A DNA stretch of 64,000 bases from Floccularia luteovirens. Lineage: Eukaryota; Basidiomycota; Agaricomycetes; Agaricales; Squamanitaceae. A program made the position numbers and the translations under genes. Under the pieces are notes generated by a model that ran no database searches, was not told the origin of the DNA, and worked only from the letters and a program-made list of their open reading frames with translations. The stretch covers positions 1,736,001-1,800,000 of the forward strand of contig VSJF01000003.1 in the NCBI GenBank assembly GCA_009739215.1, in the 5' to 3' direction. Below are positions 11,972-28,748 of this stretch, piece by piece; positions within the stretch are counted from its first letter, which is position 1, and the number at the start of each line of letters is the position of its first letter.

Positions 11972-13012
11972 TTATAGCGCCGTGCCTATAGGCACCCCAG
12001 GTGCATCTTCTATCACCTGCTGTAGCGCTGAGTCGTAACTCACTTGCGAGAGTCGGTGGTCAGGGTTAGGTTGTTGGTTGTTCTTTCCGAACCAGCCAGT
12101 TGATAGCGTTCCGGGTTGTCTACTGCCGTTATCTCCCACTGGTGTGCTCCTACCGAAAGCCGCATCTACAGTGCTTCCCAAACTCCCCAACGCCGCCATA
12201 ATTAAGCTTGGTCGAACACGTAGTTGGTGGTCTTCTCCACTCGCGGTGGAATACATAGATCCTGATTCCGCAGCCAAGGATGTCCTCTGGCTGTGTGACA
12301 ATTTCTTGAGTGGCATAATAACATTCGATACATTTGAACCGTTGGGTTGCTTCTCATCGGACGGTGACTGTGGTGACGAAGGAACCTCCGTAAAATTTCT
12401 CGATGACTTGGGAGAAATGTGTGCTATGACTCTTGCAACGCGGCTGGGCACGGATATGCCTCCCCCCGAAGGTGGTGCAGTCCCATTCCCATTCTGTTTC
12501 TCATTGATATCATCGATCGAAACGAACTTGACCTTCTTTTCCTGTGGACGCCCGAACAATGGGCGGTAAGCATGATTTTTTTGAGGACGAGACATCCCTG
12601 CATTGTGCATTGTATTCCGCCTTGTTCTCCGTAGATCTTCCTACAATGACGCCAGAAAATGGATTATATACGATTCAATAAGACGTACAACCCATGTGAC
12701 ACATATAATTGTTAAACTCACCGCCTCTCTCCTCTGATTTGCCTTAGTCTTTTTAATTGCCTTTCCCCAAAACAGCCATCCCAGCGTCGCAAAGACTGCA
12801 AGGAAGGCACCCGCCACAACTCCACCAACAATAGCGGCTATAGGTACTTTTGTGCCTGAAGACGAGCCTACAGCGGCTGGCACCCCACTTGAAGATGTCG
12901 GAAGAGGATCTGGTGCAAAGACAGTATGTGTGACCACTGCGGTCTGATGCATAGTTGAAGAAAGCAAGGTAGAGGCATTTACTGCTCTTTCGGCGATAGT
13001 GATGAAGGGCAT
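11972..13012 (-). CDS. Single-pass membrane protein with disordered cytosolic tail
   Basis: I do not recognise a named family. Two exons join at a GT-AG intron (about 12648-12725). The roughly 120-residue first part is Ser/Thr/Val-rich (SSTMHQTAVVTHTVFAPDPL) and is followed by one clear membrane span, IAAIVGGVVAGAFLAVFATL, and a basic stop-transfer stretch (KAIKKTKANQRRE). The rest, about 220 residues, is low complexity and Ser/Pro/Asn-rich (SPKSSRNFTEVPSSPQSPSD). There is no classical signal peptide, so the span itself may act as signal anchor with the short N-terminus outside, in the manner of Mid2-like wall sensors. That role is a guess from architecture. It converges with MIC19 and is separated by about 190 bp. 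Confidence 0.7.
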
Positions 13013-13303
13013 TTCTACATAAATTAATAAGGAAAAGAGTGTATACGGGTTATCATGTACAGAGGACGAACACTCAGATCACACATCCGCCCCTTATTGT
13101 GGGTAGGCTGCCTCATTGCTGGGAAGCATATAGGGTGATGGTCTGTTCAGCACGTGGAGGGCATAGCCTCGAGGCTACATAATAGATTTTCGCATCCAAT
13201 GGCGGACCGTCTATATTCACTTAATTAAAAACGCCATGAGCTAACACACTCTTGGTTTGATAAAATTACATCAATATCATGACAATAACAATCAGATAAC
13301 GTA

Positions 13304-16894
<3,591 letters not shown>

Positions 16895-19800
16895 ATGGAG
16901 TCTCAGCTCTCCGATACAATGACTGATGCAAAGTGCTCATCTTTCCTTTACTACCTCTCTCCTTCTTACTCACTTCCTCCTCATCTCTCAGGGCTAAAAC
17001 ACCAGTAGTGCGCGGAGCACGCGCATGTACCGTCTGTCGTGCGGCAAAAGTAATATTCCAATCCATTTCACTTTTTCACCCTTTTTCTCATCACATATCA
17101 TCAGATGAAATGCGTTGGCGCAGAAGACGGCCAGCCTTGTCAACGCTGTAAACGTGCAAATGCGGAGTACGCTACCCTTCCACTTCTTTTGCTAATTTCT
17201 CAAACATCCTAGGTGTATTTTTGAAAAACATCGTCGCGGCCGCAAACCTGGCTCAAAGTACGTCCCTACCTATCTTCTCTTCTTAATATTAATGTCATTG
17301 TCATCTAGGCTGTCCGAGGCTTCAAAGATGCTACGTCGCCTTGAAAAGGGCCTTAATTCGGCAAAAATGAAGTCTCAGTCCTCCGACCCTGGCTTGGCTT
17401 CTCCATACCAGAATGATGACCCCCGCAACAGTACACAGGATGCTCATTATGGTTCTTCCCGATCAATCGACTCTGCTTTCACAGGTCGATCTCATGTTTC
17501 ACCCAACGTGCAGTCCCACTCTCTCAATGCTCCCTATCAAAATGGTTACTCTACCTCGAACTCTTCTCGTACCATGGAAATCGACGAAGAGGAAGAAGAT
17601 CCTGACAGAGGGGATGAAGCATTTTTCCCTGACAAACTCATCAAGCAAGAAAACCAGCGCAACTCCTTTTTCAGAACTATTCTTAATCCAGAAGAAACAC
17701 CCGCAACAACGACCTCTTCAAACCGTGGCAACTCGTATACACCTCCACAAGCAAAACGTTCAGAGTCACCGCCGCAAAGCAGACTCAATGACCCAATATC
17801 AGAAGGCATCATGGACGAACATGATGCGCATGTTATTTTTGACTTTATCTTTTTACGTCTCAATCCGTTTATCAACATGTTTGACCCTTCCCTGCACTCT
17901 GTCCCTTACGTCAGGTCCAAATGTCCTTTCCTTTTTACAACACTGCTTATGGCAGGGTGTAAATTCTTCAAACCTGATCTTTTCAAGCAATGTCAAAAAC
18001 GTGCCAACGAATTTGCCGTTCTCGCATTCCAAGAACAATGGAAACGCGTTGAGGTTGTACAGGCATTTGCCTGTCTGACTTATTGGAGGGATCCTGATGA
18101 TAATGTATGCTGATTTTCAACTCGCCCTGTTCATACTTCAATATTGATAATTAAAACTAGCGCACATGGATGTATATTGGTTATGTAAGTGGCCAAGGCC
18201 CCGGATATTGCTTATATTCACAAAAAAAATTTAGGCCTGTCGCATGGCGGTCGAACTTAATTTAAACCACTATGTGCCAAATCCTCCTAGCAATGAGACC
18301 AATCTTCAGCGTCTGGAACGCCGTAACCGCGAGAGGACTTATTTAATTTTATTTGTTCATGACCGGAGTCTCAGTGTCCAAACCGGACGCCACCCGATGC
18401 TCCCTGAGGACGACTTGGTTCGCAACTCTTCAAAATGGCATGAGCAAGATGGAGGCCAAACCCGCCCAGAGGATGTAATTATTTCTGCCTTTGTGGCTTT
18501 GCGACGCATTGCAGTAAGTTTTTTTCTTCTTTTGACAAACATTTCTGACATATCCTGTTGGCACTCCAGTCTGGAGCGGCGTCTAACTTCAGTCCCTCAA
18601 TGAATTCTACCCCCGGTAGTCGCACAGAGATCGACTATGATAATGAGCTCCATAACTGTAACGAGCAGTTAGCACAATGGGACAAGTGCTGGAAAACAGA
18701 AACGGAGCGAGGTATATCCTTTGGCTCATAGATATTCCTTTCATGCTACTTACACATGTCTATTCTGTAGCCGGTGGCCAAAAGTTCCACTTATCGTTCC
18801 TCAGTTTCTTCCGTTCACACGTCAGGCTATTTTTGAATAGCTTTGCAATTCAGGCTTCGAGGGCTCCCGTGTGTATCGTTCTTATCATTTTATACCTATC
18901 TTCTGACGAATCGCGCGGCGTTAGGGCAATCGCCACACTCCCAGCTCACAAGCTTTCAATGCTTGTCGTGTTAGTGCTCTAGAGTCCTTACGTATCGCTT
19001 CCATAGACTTTGCCAGTATGGGCATACTTGTGCGTATTTTATCTGTTAGAATTTGTATTTCTCCTAATGCTGCTATTTCAGCGATATGGCCAGGATTCGA
19101 TCACCGTGATGACCGCCTATTCTGCTGTTTTCCTTCTCAAGGTCCGTATCTACATATACATATTTACCATTTACTTGCTTAGACCCTACATTGATCCAGC
19201 TTTACCGGAGTTCAGTCACCTATCCACAACTTACAGAGCAGGATGCACATGAAATATACACTCTGATATCAAACACGGCGAAGGCATATTATGATGCATC
19301 TCTTCTACCTGCTGCATCTCTCCTGTCTCCTGCGTCGACTAATGCCGCATATCATGCGAGGTTCCTTAGCAATTTGGTTGCCAATGGACCTTTGGGGGCC
19401 ATGCGGCGAAATGAACGGCATGAAAACGGCCTGCCAATTGATCCCCGGCTTCAAGGTATGAATACCGCTTCTTAACCGATCACGGCAATCTATGCATCAG
19501 CTCATTGTTCTCCTTTCCAGGTCCGTCCGGTACAAACAGCAGCTCAATTCAAAACTCGCCATCAGATGCATATCCACATCAAGTACACCCTAATCATGGC
19601 CAATCCTTTAACATTTCGGCAACCCCGCTTTCGGCCCATCCACACCCTATACACGACCAGGATTACCATCTTGATATCAGAAACAGCGGCGCGATGAACG
19701 GTGATGGAAGCAACGGACCGGTTCACCATCACCATCCAGTTTACCCACCTGCAATTCCCCATCATTCTTCTAGTTCGGATGCCCATTATTGGAGTTACTC

Positions 19801-20023
19801 AAAGAACATGTACATGGAGCTAGGAGGATTTGGAGAAAACGGCGATCCGAACTCCGTGGCAACGACACCTCTCACAAGCGACGCCCGCAATATGCCGCAA
19901 TATCATAATATAGAAACTCATCATCCTCATCAGTCGCATCCGCAACATCATCATCAGACCCAACATCAGGGACAGTTCCCTTACCATCACATGCACTCGT
20001 CACAACCCAATTATGGTCACTAA
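16895..20023 (+). CDS. Zn2Cys6 transcription factor with fungal-specific regulatory domain (PriB-like)
   Basis: A nuclear DNA-binding regulator. The zinc cluster is split over three exons: CTVC-RAAKMK-C-VGAEDGQP-C-QR-C-KRANAE-C, spacing CX2CX6CX8CX2CX6C, followed by the basic linker EKHRRGRKPGSK and a dimerisation helix (SKMLRRLEKGL). A long acidic, serine-rich linker leads to the fungal transcription factor domain (FDFIFLRLNPFINMFDPSLH ... FACLTYWRDPDDNRTWMYIG, MAVELNLNHYV). The C-terminus is strikingly His/Pro/Gln-rich (HHHHPVYPPA, HHPHQSHPQHHHQTQHQ). The start at 16895 gives MESQLSDTMTDAK and splices in frame to the zinc cluster. The cluster and linker recall mushroom PriB from memory, without alignment. 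Target genes cannot be inferred. Confidence 0.88.
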
Positions 20024-20340
20024 ACATCCTCACTTTCCTCTGCCCTCTAATCACCTGTCCATCGTAGTTTACTTAGTTTTGACCAACATTTGTTGTACAG
20101 ATCTTCTCTTAGTGTAATAGTTTTTCGTTTCCAAAAGATTGCTTTATTACCTATATACCCAAACTGTGTTTGTCGCTTGAGAAAATGATTTTCCCCTAGT
20201 TCTAATAATATAAAAGGGGGGTGATGATTTCAAAAGGCCCGTGGTACAGGGAAACCGGCGATTTGAAACAGCTTGGCTACCAAGCGGCAATTGCCAATCA
20301 AAACAAGGTTTCTTTTTGCATCCCTCATCAAATATGTACA
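20024..20340. other. 3' spacer between converging genes
   Basis: This 317-bp spacer separates the stop of the Zn2Cys6 factor from the stop of the Nup37-like gene, which converge. It should contain both 3' ends. I see AT-rich sequence near 20100-20210 but no gene or repeat. Confidence 0.6.
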
Positions 20341-21829
20341 TCATGATTCAATCCCAATGGGAAATATCACAGCAGTTCGCCCAATTGCTGCCACAATCCG
20401 GGGAATTCCACGGGAAGCCAAAAAATCGAAGTCCCGGACGAAACGTGGACGTGAATATAAGTTGAACACCGTTGGGTGGGCCTGGAGGAAATTGACGTTG
20501 TACACCTGGATAAGTGCACCCTTATTTGGAGATTGGGTAGAAATAGCAAAGTACTCTGGATATGTTTGGCACCATCTTTTTTGGGTGGGAGAATCAATAT
20601 TTAGTTAGTCCAATTCAAGGTCATTAGGGAATTAACATGTACCGAAACCGGTGTCCACCTTCCGGGAATCCCTTGATAGTTAGAAACGGTGTTCCTCCTC
20701 GAAGATTTGATATGTCCCATAAGGAAACCTTTGATCCATAGACAGCGCCGATTCTGAAAGTGGAATAAAGAGTTGTGAGTGATTATTATTATGATTGAAA
20801 ATGAGGGAGACTCAATCGCCCCTAGAAAAAAAAGCCAAGCCCACCTACATGTCAGGTGTGTCCTCCTTCCAAGCAATAGACCCTCCCCAATGAGTGGAAA
20901 CGCCCATAGTACTAGCCGACAACGCGTGTGGTTCAACCAGTTCAATAAGGCTGGAATGCCGCAGGTTACTTCTGTCACCATCTTCCGGATCAGATCGCCA
21001 ATCGGTCAGAAATATTGAGCCACGGCAATCTGATACCAAAAATTCTTTGCTTGTCGAAGGGTGCGAGCTGATCGTAACTAGTGGGTGTGGGAATGCAATC
21101 ACATACGCTGTTGGCTGTGGTCTTGTGGATGATGACATGTCATCTGTTTCTGGTGACTTTATAGGCGTTGCCAAATTTGAAGAGATTTCAATAGTTGGAT
21201 GGAGGTCCCAGATCATGAGCACCTTATCATCTGTGAAGAGGGACATTAACAATGATCATCACGGTAACTTTCTAAAATAAAACTTATGGAAGGATACGTA
21301 CCAGAAACAGTGGCAACATAACGGGAACTATCTTTTCCCCAGCCGCCACAAAATGAGATACCGTTTATTTTACCGTGATGGCCACTAAGGCCACCACCAA
21401 ACGGGAAAATGTGTTCATCAGCCGAAGATGTCTTGGTCAATAGATGAAGTCCAAAGTCTGAACAGGCAGCGGCAAGTCTAATACATATGAAACACCGACT
21501 CAGCCGGTTCTCAAAGGTCACCGTAATTCGGGAAAATTACACACTCAATAGTCCACTCGTCACTCGTGGATGGCGAAATACTCGAAGAAGACCATGCAAG
21601 CGCTGTAACGCGTAGTCCGACGTGAAAAGACGCGATACAACGACAATCTGTTTCTGTCTAGCGAATGATTTTTAGTTGGCGATGAATATTGTTGGAAAGG
21701 TAGAACGAGTACCACAAGTAATACATCCACTGAATGATCCCCACCAAGCGCAACCAGGTCTGCGGCGTCATCATGTAGACAAGCGCTGAGAGCATAAATT
21801 TCTGAGCGGTGGTCGTACTTGAGATCCAT
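20341..21829 (-). CDS. WD40-repeat protein, probable nucleoporin Nup37
   Basis: Likely a beta-propeller subunit of the Nup107-160 (Y) complex of the nuclear pore. Exon 1 from the ATG at 21829 reads MDLKYDHRSEIYALSACL and ends in HSVDVLLV. The next exon supplies TETDCRCIASFHVGLRVTAL, the pattern I associate with Nup37 N-termini. WD-type strands follow: ACSDFGLHLLTK, GHHGKINGISFCGG and SDDKVLMIWDLHP. The last exon ends with RDFDFLASRGIPRIVAAIGR and TGA at 20341. Several introns are needed, around 20600-20640, 20750-20840, 21255-21300, 21525-21540 and 21660-21720. The WD40 fold is clear. The Nup37 name rests on memory of the N- and C-terminal motifs and could be wrong. Confidence 0.68.
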
Positions 21830-22084
21830 TGGCCAGACTATGTATTGTATTGTATTGTATGTGTTGTAAAAGTGTTCAATTGAACCTTAAGTATAAACAA
21901 AATTACTGCATGTCCAGAAAGGCGCCAAATCCGTTCTGGCTGGTAGCTCTCCCGCTATCCTCCTTCGCTATCTTTTTTACGATCCTTAAACAACGCGAAA
22001 AATCTAACCCAGCTTCTCTTCAACCGCGTCAAGCAGATCACCCTCTCATCCCCCCGCGTCGCAAAGAAGAAGGATCCCTATAAA
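21830..22084. promoter_or_regulatory. Divergent promoter Nup37-like / UMP-CMP kinase
   Basis: A 255-bp spacer between outward-pointing start codons. Four tandem copies of TGTAT sit at 21841-21860, immediately upstream of the Nup37-like ATG, and may lie in its 5' UTR. The right half is pyrimidine-rich up to the kinase ATG. Confidence 0.5.
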
Positions 22085-23029
<945 letters not shown>

Positions 23030-23282
23030 ATTACTATTTCCTTCACCATACCCAATTCTAAACATGTTCATTTCCCTCCGAAATTCTCCTGTTTTGGTTT
23101 ACACACTCATAATACATTCAGCAATATACAGAAAAGCCAGCATCCTGAACAGGTGTAGCAGCCGAGCACACAGCACGACCCCCCTTTTCTATTTCAGATA
23201 TGGCACCATCCGAGCAAAGTATATGTGCACGTTCATCAAGATCATCCTAGATCAAAAGGGTGTTAGTCTAACCATTCCTTTT

Positions 23283-24409
23283 TCAATGAAAAGTGGTCTT
23301 AACTGGTTCCCACTCCCACCCCCCACATCGTAGATACTCAATAACCAGAGGACCTTCCCCGTCCTTGACTACTTCGCCTGCTGCATTATATCTCAAATCT
23401 ATGTGTAATCCGTCCTCATATGCACCAGTCAAGACTTTCCAGAGCTTCTCGACAAATGCTTCTCTTGCCTCAGGGTTATCCCAAGTTATTGCTGGGTCAC
23501 GTAACGGTCGAAGCATGACAACCTCACAAGAAGCCTCTGATGGTGGTAAAGACCTCGCAAGAGGTGTGATCCTGAATTTGGCTTCCAGTCGATCAACATT
23601 GACAGTAGACAGGAAATAGGCAAAGGGTCCATAAACATCCACTATTGGATCATCCGCGGTGGATTCAGGGTGTATAATGAAATTGCGAGTTTTGGGGTCA
23701 TATATCTGCACATATCCTGTTTTTGTGGCAGGCAATAGCTTGACATAACTATTGAACCAACGTGTACTGTTATTACGTGCAGCAACCTTGAACCTAGAGA
23801 GGTAATATCAGAAACTGTGATAGGTGAGGTATTATTAATCAACCTTTCTATTCCGGGTATCTCTTTTCTGAGGGCTTCAGAGTCTCGCAGGATGCATGCA
23901 TGTAACGACGTAGAGACAACAACAGATGAGATGGTAAATTTAGGACGTTTCTGGGCTGTGGGGGCAGACGATAGAGTTGTGATCGCGAGGGATAGTGGAA
24001 CAGTTGAACGGCCATCAAGATAAGATTGAAGTGACTTGAACCTTCCCGATGTGATGTCTGGATCATCGCCTATAAGTGATGAAGGGAATAGTGAATGGTA
24101 GAGAGCGTTGGCTGTGCCACAAGGAATCAAAATGAAATCAAGTTTCTGAATGTTATCTTTATTTTGTGATAGAAAGTTGATTATCTCGTGCAATGTTCCA
24201 TCTCCAGAGCATAGAATAACGGTATGCTGTCCTTTGGAAAGGGATAGATGGTTTGCAACGATTTCTCCAGCATGGCCTTCTGAACGTGTCTCTACCACAT
24301 TGTCAACGGATTGTCCATGTTTTATTATGAAAGGTTGAACATGGTCATTGAATATCTGTTTCGCTTGTCTGTTCCCGCAGACAGGGTTAATAATGGCAAG
24401 CAGAGGCAT
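23283..24409 (-). CDS. Diacylglycerol/sphingoid-base kinase-like protein (DAGK catalytic domain)
   Basis: Two exons (24409-23844 and 23793-23283) separated by a 50-bp GT-AG intron give about 358 residues. The N-terminal DAGK fold is visible: LLAIINPVCGNRQAKQIFND, the substrate loop ETRSEGHAGEIV, and the nucleotide-binding turn CSGDGTLHEIINFL, where most relatives read G-G-D-G-T. The PCGTANALYHSLF block follows. The C-terminal half contains RFKVAARNNSTRWFNSYVKL and YGPFAYFLSTVN, a match to fungal sphingosine-kinase-like proteins. Expected activity is ATP-dependent phosphorylation of a lipid alcohol, sphingoid base or diacylglycerol, but the substrate cannot be told from sequence alone. No transmembrane segment or signal peptide is evident. 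Confidence 0.82.
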
Positions 24410-24579
24410 TTGACGTATCCAGATACAGGTAAGACAGGCACTTGATAAGTTTTGCTACTCGGAGATATCCAATCACCTCGGACCTAATCCAATGCTTAAT
24501 AGATTAATCTCATTTCCGTTCTAAACCAGTTCGGTTTCAAAACTTCGGTTACAATGCCGTACACTCATTCAACTCCTAC

Positions 24580-26016
24580 ATGGCACTCAGACAAGCCGTC
24601 GAGTTAAAAAGGTTCACTCTCGCTCTCATCCAACTCGGAAATATTGGTGTAAACAAAAATGCCAACCTGACCCATGCTCGGGAGATGATTGTAAAGGCTG
24701 CGTCTAGCCAAAGTCATACCAAGAAGCCAGATCTCATTGTACTTCCCGTAAGCCAAAGACTATTTTATACACCAAAGTTGTCTTCAACCGATCACATTTC
24801 TGCAGGAATGTTTCAACTCTCCCTATGGACATGTTCATTTCCCCGTGTATGCTGAGAAGATTGAATATGTACCTGGGAAGGGCTATGATGTTGCGGGAAG
24901 CGACAGTGAATCTGTGAAAATGTTATCGTCAGCTGCCAAAGAAACAGCGACGTGGCTGGTTGGAGGTTTGTATCACGACTAATAGATCATTTCGATAGCT
25001 TATTATATTGTGCAGGTTCTATACCAGAAAGAGACCCCATTGACAATAAAGTGTACAATACATGCACTGTGTATAACCCCAAAGGTTATTTCGACGGCAC
25101 TATTAACATGTTGTCATGGTCTAATGCCTTTCTTTTGTAGGGGAACTGGTTGCTCTTCATCGAAAAGTGCACCTTTTTGATATTGACATTCCCGGAAAGA
25201 TAAAGTTCAAGGTGGGAAATTGCAAACCACAATTCACTACGACGGTGTTTATACATACATCCAGGAAAGCGAAACACTGACTGGTGGAACCACTACCAAT
25301 TTCTTTGACACAGGTAATATTATGCCGAACAGTTGAATTACGTTTCTCACTTTCCACCAGAGTTTGGTCGCTTTGGTCTCGGAATCTGCTATGACATCCG
25401 TTTCCCTGAATTGGCTATGATATCTGCGCGACAAGGCAAGTCTATGAGCAATTTGTTAAGATCCTGGGGAGTTAAAAGTATGTACGACAGGTTGCCATAT
25501 GCTAATTTATCCAGGAGCATTTAATACAACGACTGGTCCCCTTCACTGGGAGCTCTTGCAACGTGGACGGTAACATTCATTTTCGAAGTGTATATGAGCT
25601 AATTCTGACAAAAGCTTACAGTGCAGTAGATAATCAAGTGTTCGTATCGATGTGCAGTCCTGCTCGTGATGAGGGTGCAGGATATCACGCTGTATGGGTT
25701 TTTACATTGCTCCTTTATATGTTCTGAGTCAGCTTTTACAGTGGGGTCACTCGATGATTGTAGATCCGATGTAAGTGCGCAAGCTATTGAATTAGTTGCA
25801 TGTAGTAACTCCCACTAGGGGCAAGGTAATCGGAGAAGCCGGAGTAGGTGAAGAGATAATATTTGCGGATATTGGTAGGTGGAATATACATTTTTTTGAA
25901 AGTAGCAGAGCTGAAATAAAACAGAACCACAAGTAATGCAAGAAGCACGAGCTGGGATACCGGTTACAACGCAGCGACGGTTTGATGTGTATAGGAACGT
26001 TGCTGACGATAATTGA
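24580..26016 (+). CDS. NIT2: Nit2-type omega-amidase, nitrilase superfamily
   Basis: Nitrilase-superfamily amidase that probably deamidates alpha-ketoglutaramate and alpha-ketosuccinamate, or repairs deaminated glutathione. The Glu-Lys-Cys catalytic triad is in place: E in [11 protein letters not shown] in [17 protein letters not shown] in [15 protein letters not shown]-terminal [20 protein letters not shown] and C-terminal [17 protein letters not shown] plus [12 protein letters not shown] are also typical. About eight short introns break the gene. The start at 24580 ([16 protein letters not shown]) is the first ATG in the frame, but the frame stays open upstream, so a mitochondrial leader in an earlier exon cannot be excluded. 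Stop TGA at 26014. It follows the lipid-kinase-like gene head to head. Confidence 0.92.
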
Positions 26017-26186
26017 TAAAAGGATCGAAAGGATTACCCGATTTGTAAAGTTTGTAGAACAGTATAGATCGTTGTAGAATGATTGGTTTTGTTAACCTCT
26101 AAAACGGGCCCAACGCTCAGCACAGCTTCACTTTCTTTGTCCTTTTCCTCCATCTACATAAACCCCCCCTCCACACATCTATCGCC

Positions 26187-27654
26187 ATGGTCAGAGAAAC
26201 GTTGGTGCCATTCATGCGACCTACACTCACAAATTTTCGCTGACACAATCCCAGAAAATTTTATGATCTCTTAGAAGTCTCGCCAAATGCTTCTGAATCA
26301 GACCTCAAAAAAGCATACCGCAAGAAGTATAGATCATCATATACAGTATTTCTCATGAGCTAACACATCCATGTTAGAGCGTTGAGGCTTCATCCCGACA
26401 AAGGCGGAGACCCCGAGTTGTTCAAGGAAGTGACGCACGCGTACGCAACCCTACAAATCTACCTTACTCATTCACTAAATCGCATAATTCAGCTACGAAG
26501 TCCTCTCAGATCCTGAAAAACGGAGTATTTATGATGCTAGAGGCGAGGCAGGTCTATCTGAACAAGGTGGAATGGGTGGAATGGACCCACAAGTGTGTAG
26601 AGTTTTACTTTTCTCGTCACATCCGAGTTTCTAAATCTTCTTATTAGGACTTGTTCAGCCAACTTTTCGGTAATGCCGGAGGATTCTTCGGAGGTGGAGG
26701 AGGCAGATCCCAAGGCCCACGGAAAACAAAGGATCTTGTTCATCGTGTGCATGTCACACTAGAAGACTTATACAAGGGAAAGACTACGAAGCTTGCACTG
26801 ACAAGAAATGTCATTTGCTCAAAGTGCAAAGGCAAAGGTGGAAAAGATGGAGCCGTTAGAAGTTGCAGCACTTGCAGTGGTCGTGGTATTAAAATCACAC
26901 TTCGACAAATGGGCCCCATGATCCAACAACTTCAATCACCTTGTGATGAATGCTCGGGAACAGGGGAGATCATCAACGCCAAGGATCGATGCGGACAATG
27001 TAAGGGGAAAAAAGTTATGCCAGAGAAAAAGTTTTTGGAGGTCCACATCGACAAGGGAATGAGGGGTGGCCAGACAATCAATTTCCGTGGGGAGAGTGAT
27101 CAATCACCAACAGCGGAGCCTGGTGATGTTGTGATAGTGATCGAGGAGAAACCTCATGATAGATTCCGACGTCAAGAAAATGACCTGGTTACAGAAGTAG
27201 AAGTGGATATCCTAACAGCACTTGCGGGAGGGCAGTTTGCAATCAAACATCTGGACGATCGTGCGCTGCTCGTGAAAATAGAGCCCGGAGAGGTGGTAAA
27301 ACATGGTAAGCTTTGAGATGGTTGAACGATTATTATCTAGATGAATCACTAAATCGTTCAATAGGGGAGCTCAAAGTCATACACGGTCAGGGCATGCCCT
27401 CACAACGACATCATGAACCTGGTGACCTTTATGTCAAACTCAGCGTCAAGTTCCCCGATTCCATTGACCCTGCTTCAATTCCTCTGCTAGAGCGCGCACT
27501 GCCACCCAGAGATCCAATGGAGAAGTTCGATAAAAACGTTCTCTTCGAGGAGGTATCTCTAAACGAAGTAGACAATCATACAAGAGGCAGTATGCGGGAC
27601 GACGCAATGGATGAAGACACTGATGAGCCGCGCGTCCAGTGCGCTAACCAATGA
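26187..27654 (+). CDS. YDJ1: Type I Hsp40 co-chaperone (Ydj1/DNAJA family), farnesylatable
   Basis: Stimulates Hsp70 ATPase and delivers clients in the cytosol and at organelle surfaces. The J domain starts MVRETKFYDLLEVSPNASES and contains the HPD tripeptide (RLHPDKGGDPELF). A Gly-rich linker (GGFFGGGGGR) and four zinc-binding repeats follow: CSKCKGKGG, CSTCSGRG, CDECSGTG and CGQCKGKK, the last with Lys instead of the final Gly. Then comes the substrate-binding beta region (DKGMRGGQTINFRGESDQSP). The protein ends in VQCANQ, a CaaX box with terminal Gln that predicts farnesylation, as in Ydj1. The first coding exon is only 14 nt. Stop TGA at 27652. Confidence 0.96.
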
Positions 27655-27801
27655 TCATGATCTATTAAGCCACTTTTGCATTGGATGAGGAGGGAGATGA
27701 ATATTACGCTTTCATATAGCATTTTAGATTTGTTCTATCGTTACAATGATACGTTGGCGTTATTAATACCTACAGTTTGCATCAATCCCATCGGATCTGG
27801 T

Positions 27802-28499
27802 TCATTGTATCAGCAACAGGACAGAAAGAATTGAATCAAAGAATCTAATTGGACTGACTTCCGGATTGATCTTGAATTTCTCGTAACACTCGCGGTTGAA
27901 GAAGCTGACTTCACTTTCGTTCTCTGCACATATATTGGTGTATAGCCCAAAGTTTCCAAGATATCTTGAACAGCATACCTAGTCCCAGATCAGCTAAAAC
28001 TTTGTTATCATCGTCGAGAATCCAGTCATCGTGATCAAGATTGATTATGAGGTTTGTCGTCTGGACATGGAGAAAATAAAAGCTGATCCCTAACACAAGA
28101 CAGGATTGGATCGCTCACCTTTGCACCATGTGCTTTGGTATATAGCTTTAGTGTATCTTGAACCAATTCATTATTGGTTTCTGCAAAACATGAAAGTCGG
28201 AGGAGAAAACACACCCAATACTGCATTACGGTACGGTTTCCATCCCGGATTAGTAGTAATCGCTAATGTAAATAGCTTGGTGTCGAGATATAGTTCGAAA
28301 ACAAAGTCTGGAAAATCGTTATACCTTGACGAGCCATTTCTTTTAATTCGCCTACTGTGATTCTTTCAAGATTTAGTTCATGCAGAACAAGGCTTCGTTC
28401 TGTTCGAAACTCAAAGGATTTGATGATGCGAACTGTCAGTGTAGCAGATGTCTTTGGCAACGCAACGTTTGTGAGGACAGCGGAGAAGCTTTCAGACAT
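27802..28499 (-). CDS. UPF0538 family protein (C2orf76-like)
   Basis: A small protein of unknown function conserved from fungi to animals. Exon 1 reads MSESFSAVLTNVALPKTSAT, then the family core TVRIIKSFEFRTERSLVLHE and ITVGELKEMARQ. Following exons give TTNPGWKPYRNAVLE, TLKLYTKAHGAKTTNLIINL and DHDDWILDDDNKVLADLGL. The last has ENESEVSFFNRECYEKFKIN, again matching C2orf76. Five exons join in frame by GT-AG introns. The 3' end is less sure: reading through after NPEV gives a tail of about 20 residues to TGA at 27802, while animal relatives stop soon after the N-P-E motif. The gene is convergent with YDJ1, with about 150 bp between them. Confidence 0.78.
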
Positions 28500-28748
28500 T
28501 TTTGAACTGAATATTTTTGGAGACGACGATCAAGAGACTGGAGTCGCCCGGATACAAATTACCGCTATTATTTGTTCTTACTTGGCAAAGGCTTCCACCA
28601 CCCCACCAAAGGCAATTCTGGCTTGTCATCTGATACTTCCTGATCCATAAACATAGACCCTTCCCGAAGAAAATCCGAGAAATAGGTTGGTATATTAAGC
28701 CAGCACAAATGAGGATTGGTATTCACTTTACTTGTCACCCAACTCACC

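Noticed and set aside
12078..12569. 163-residue plus-strand open frame
   Set aside because: Antisense to the disordered tail of the membrane protein; composition is the mirror of a Ser/Pro-rich frame and there is no domain.
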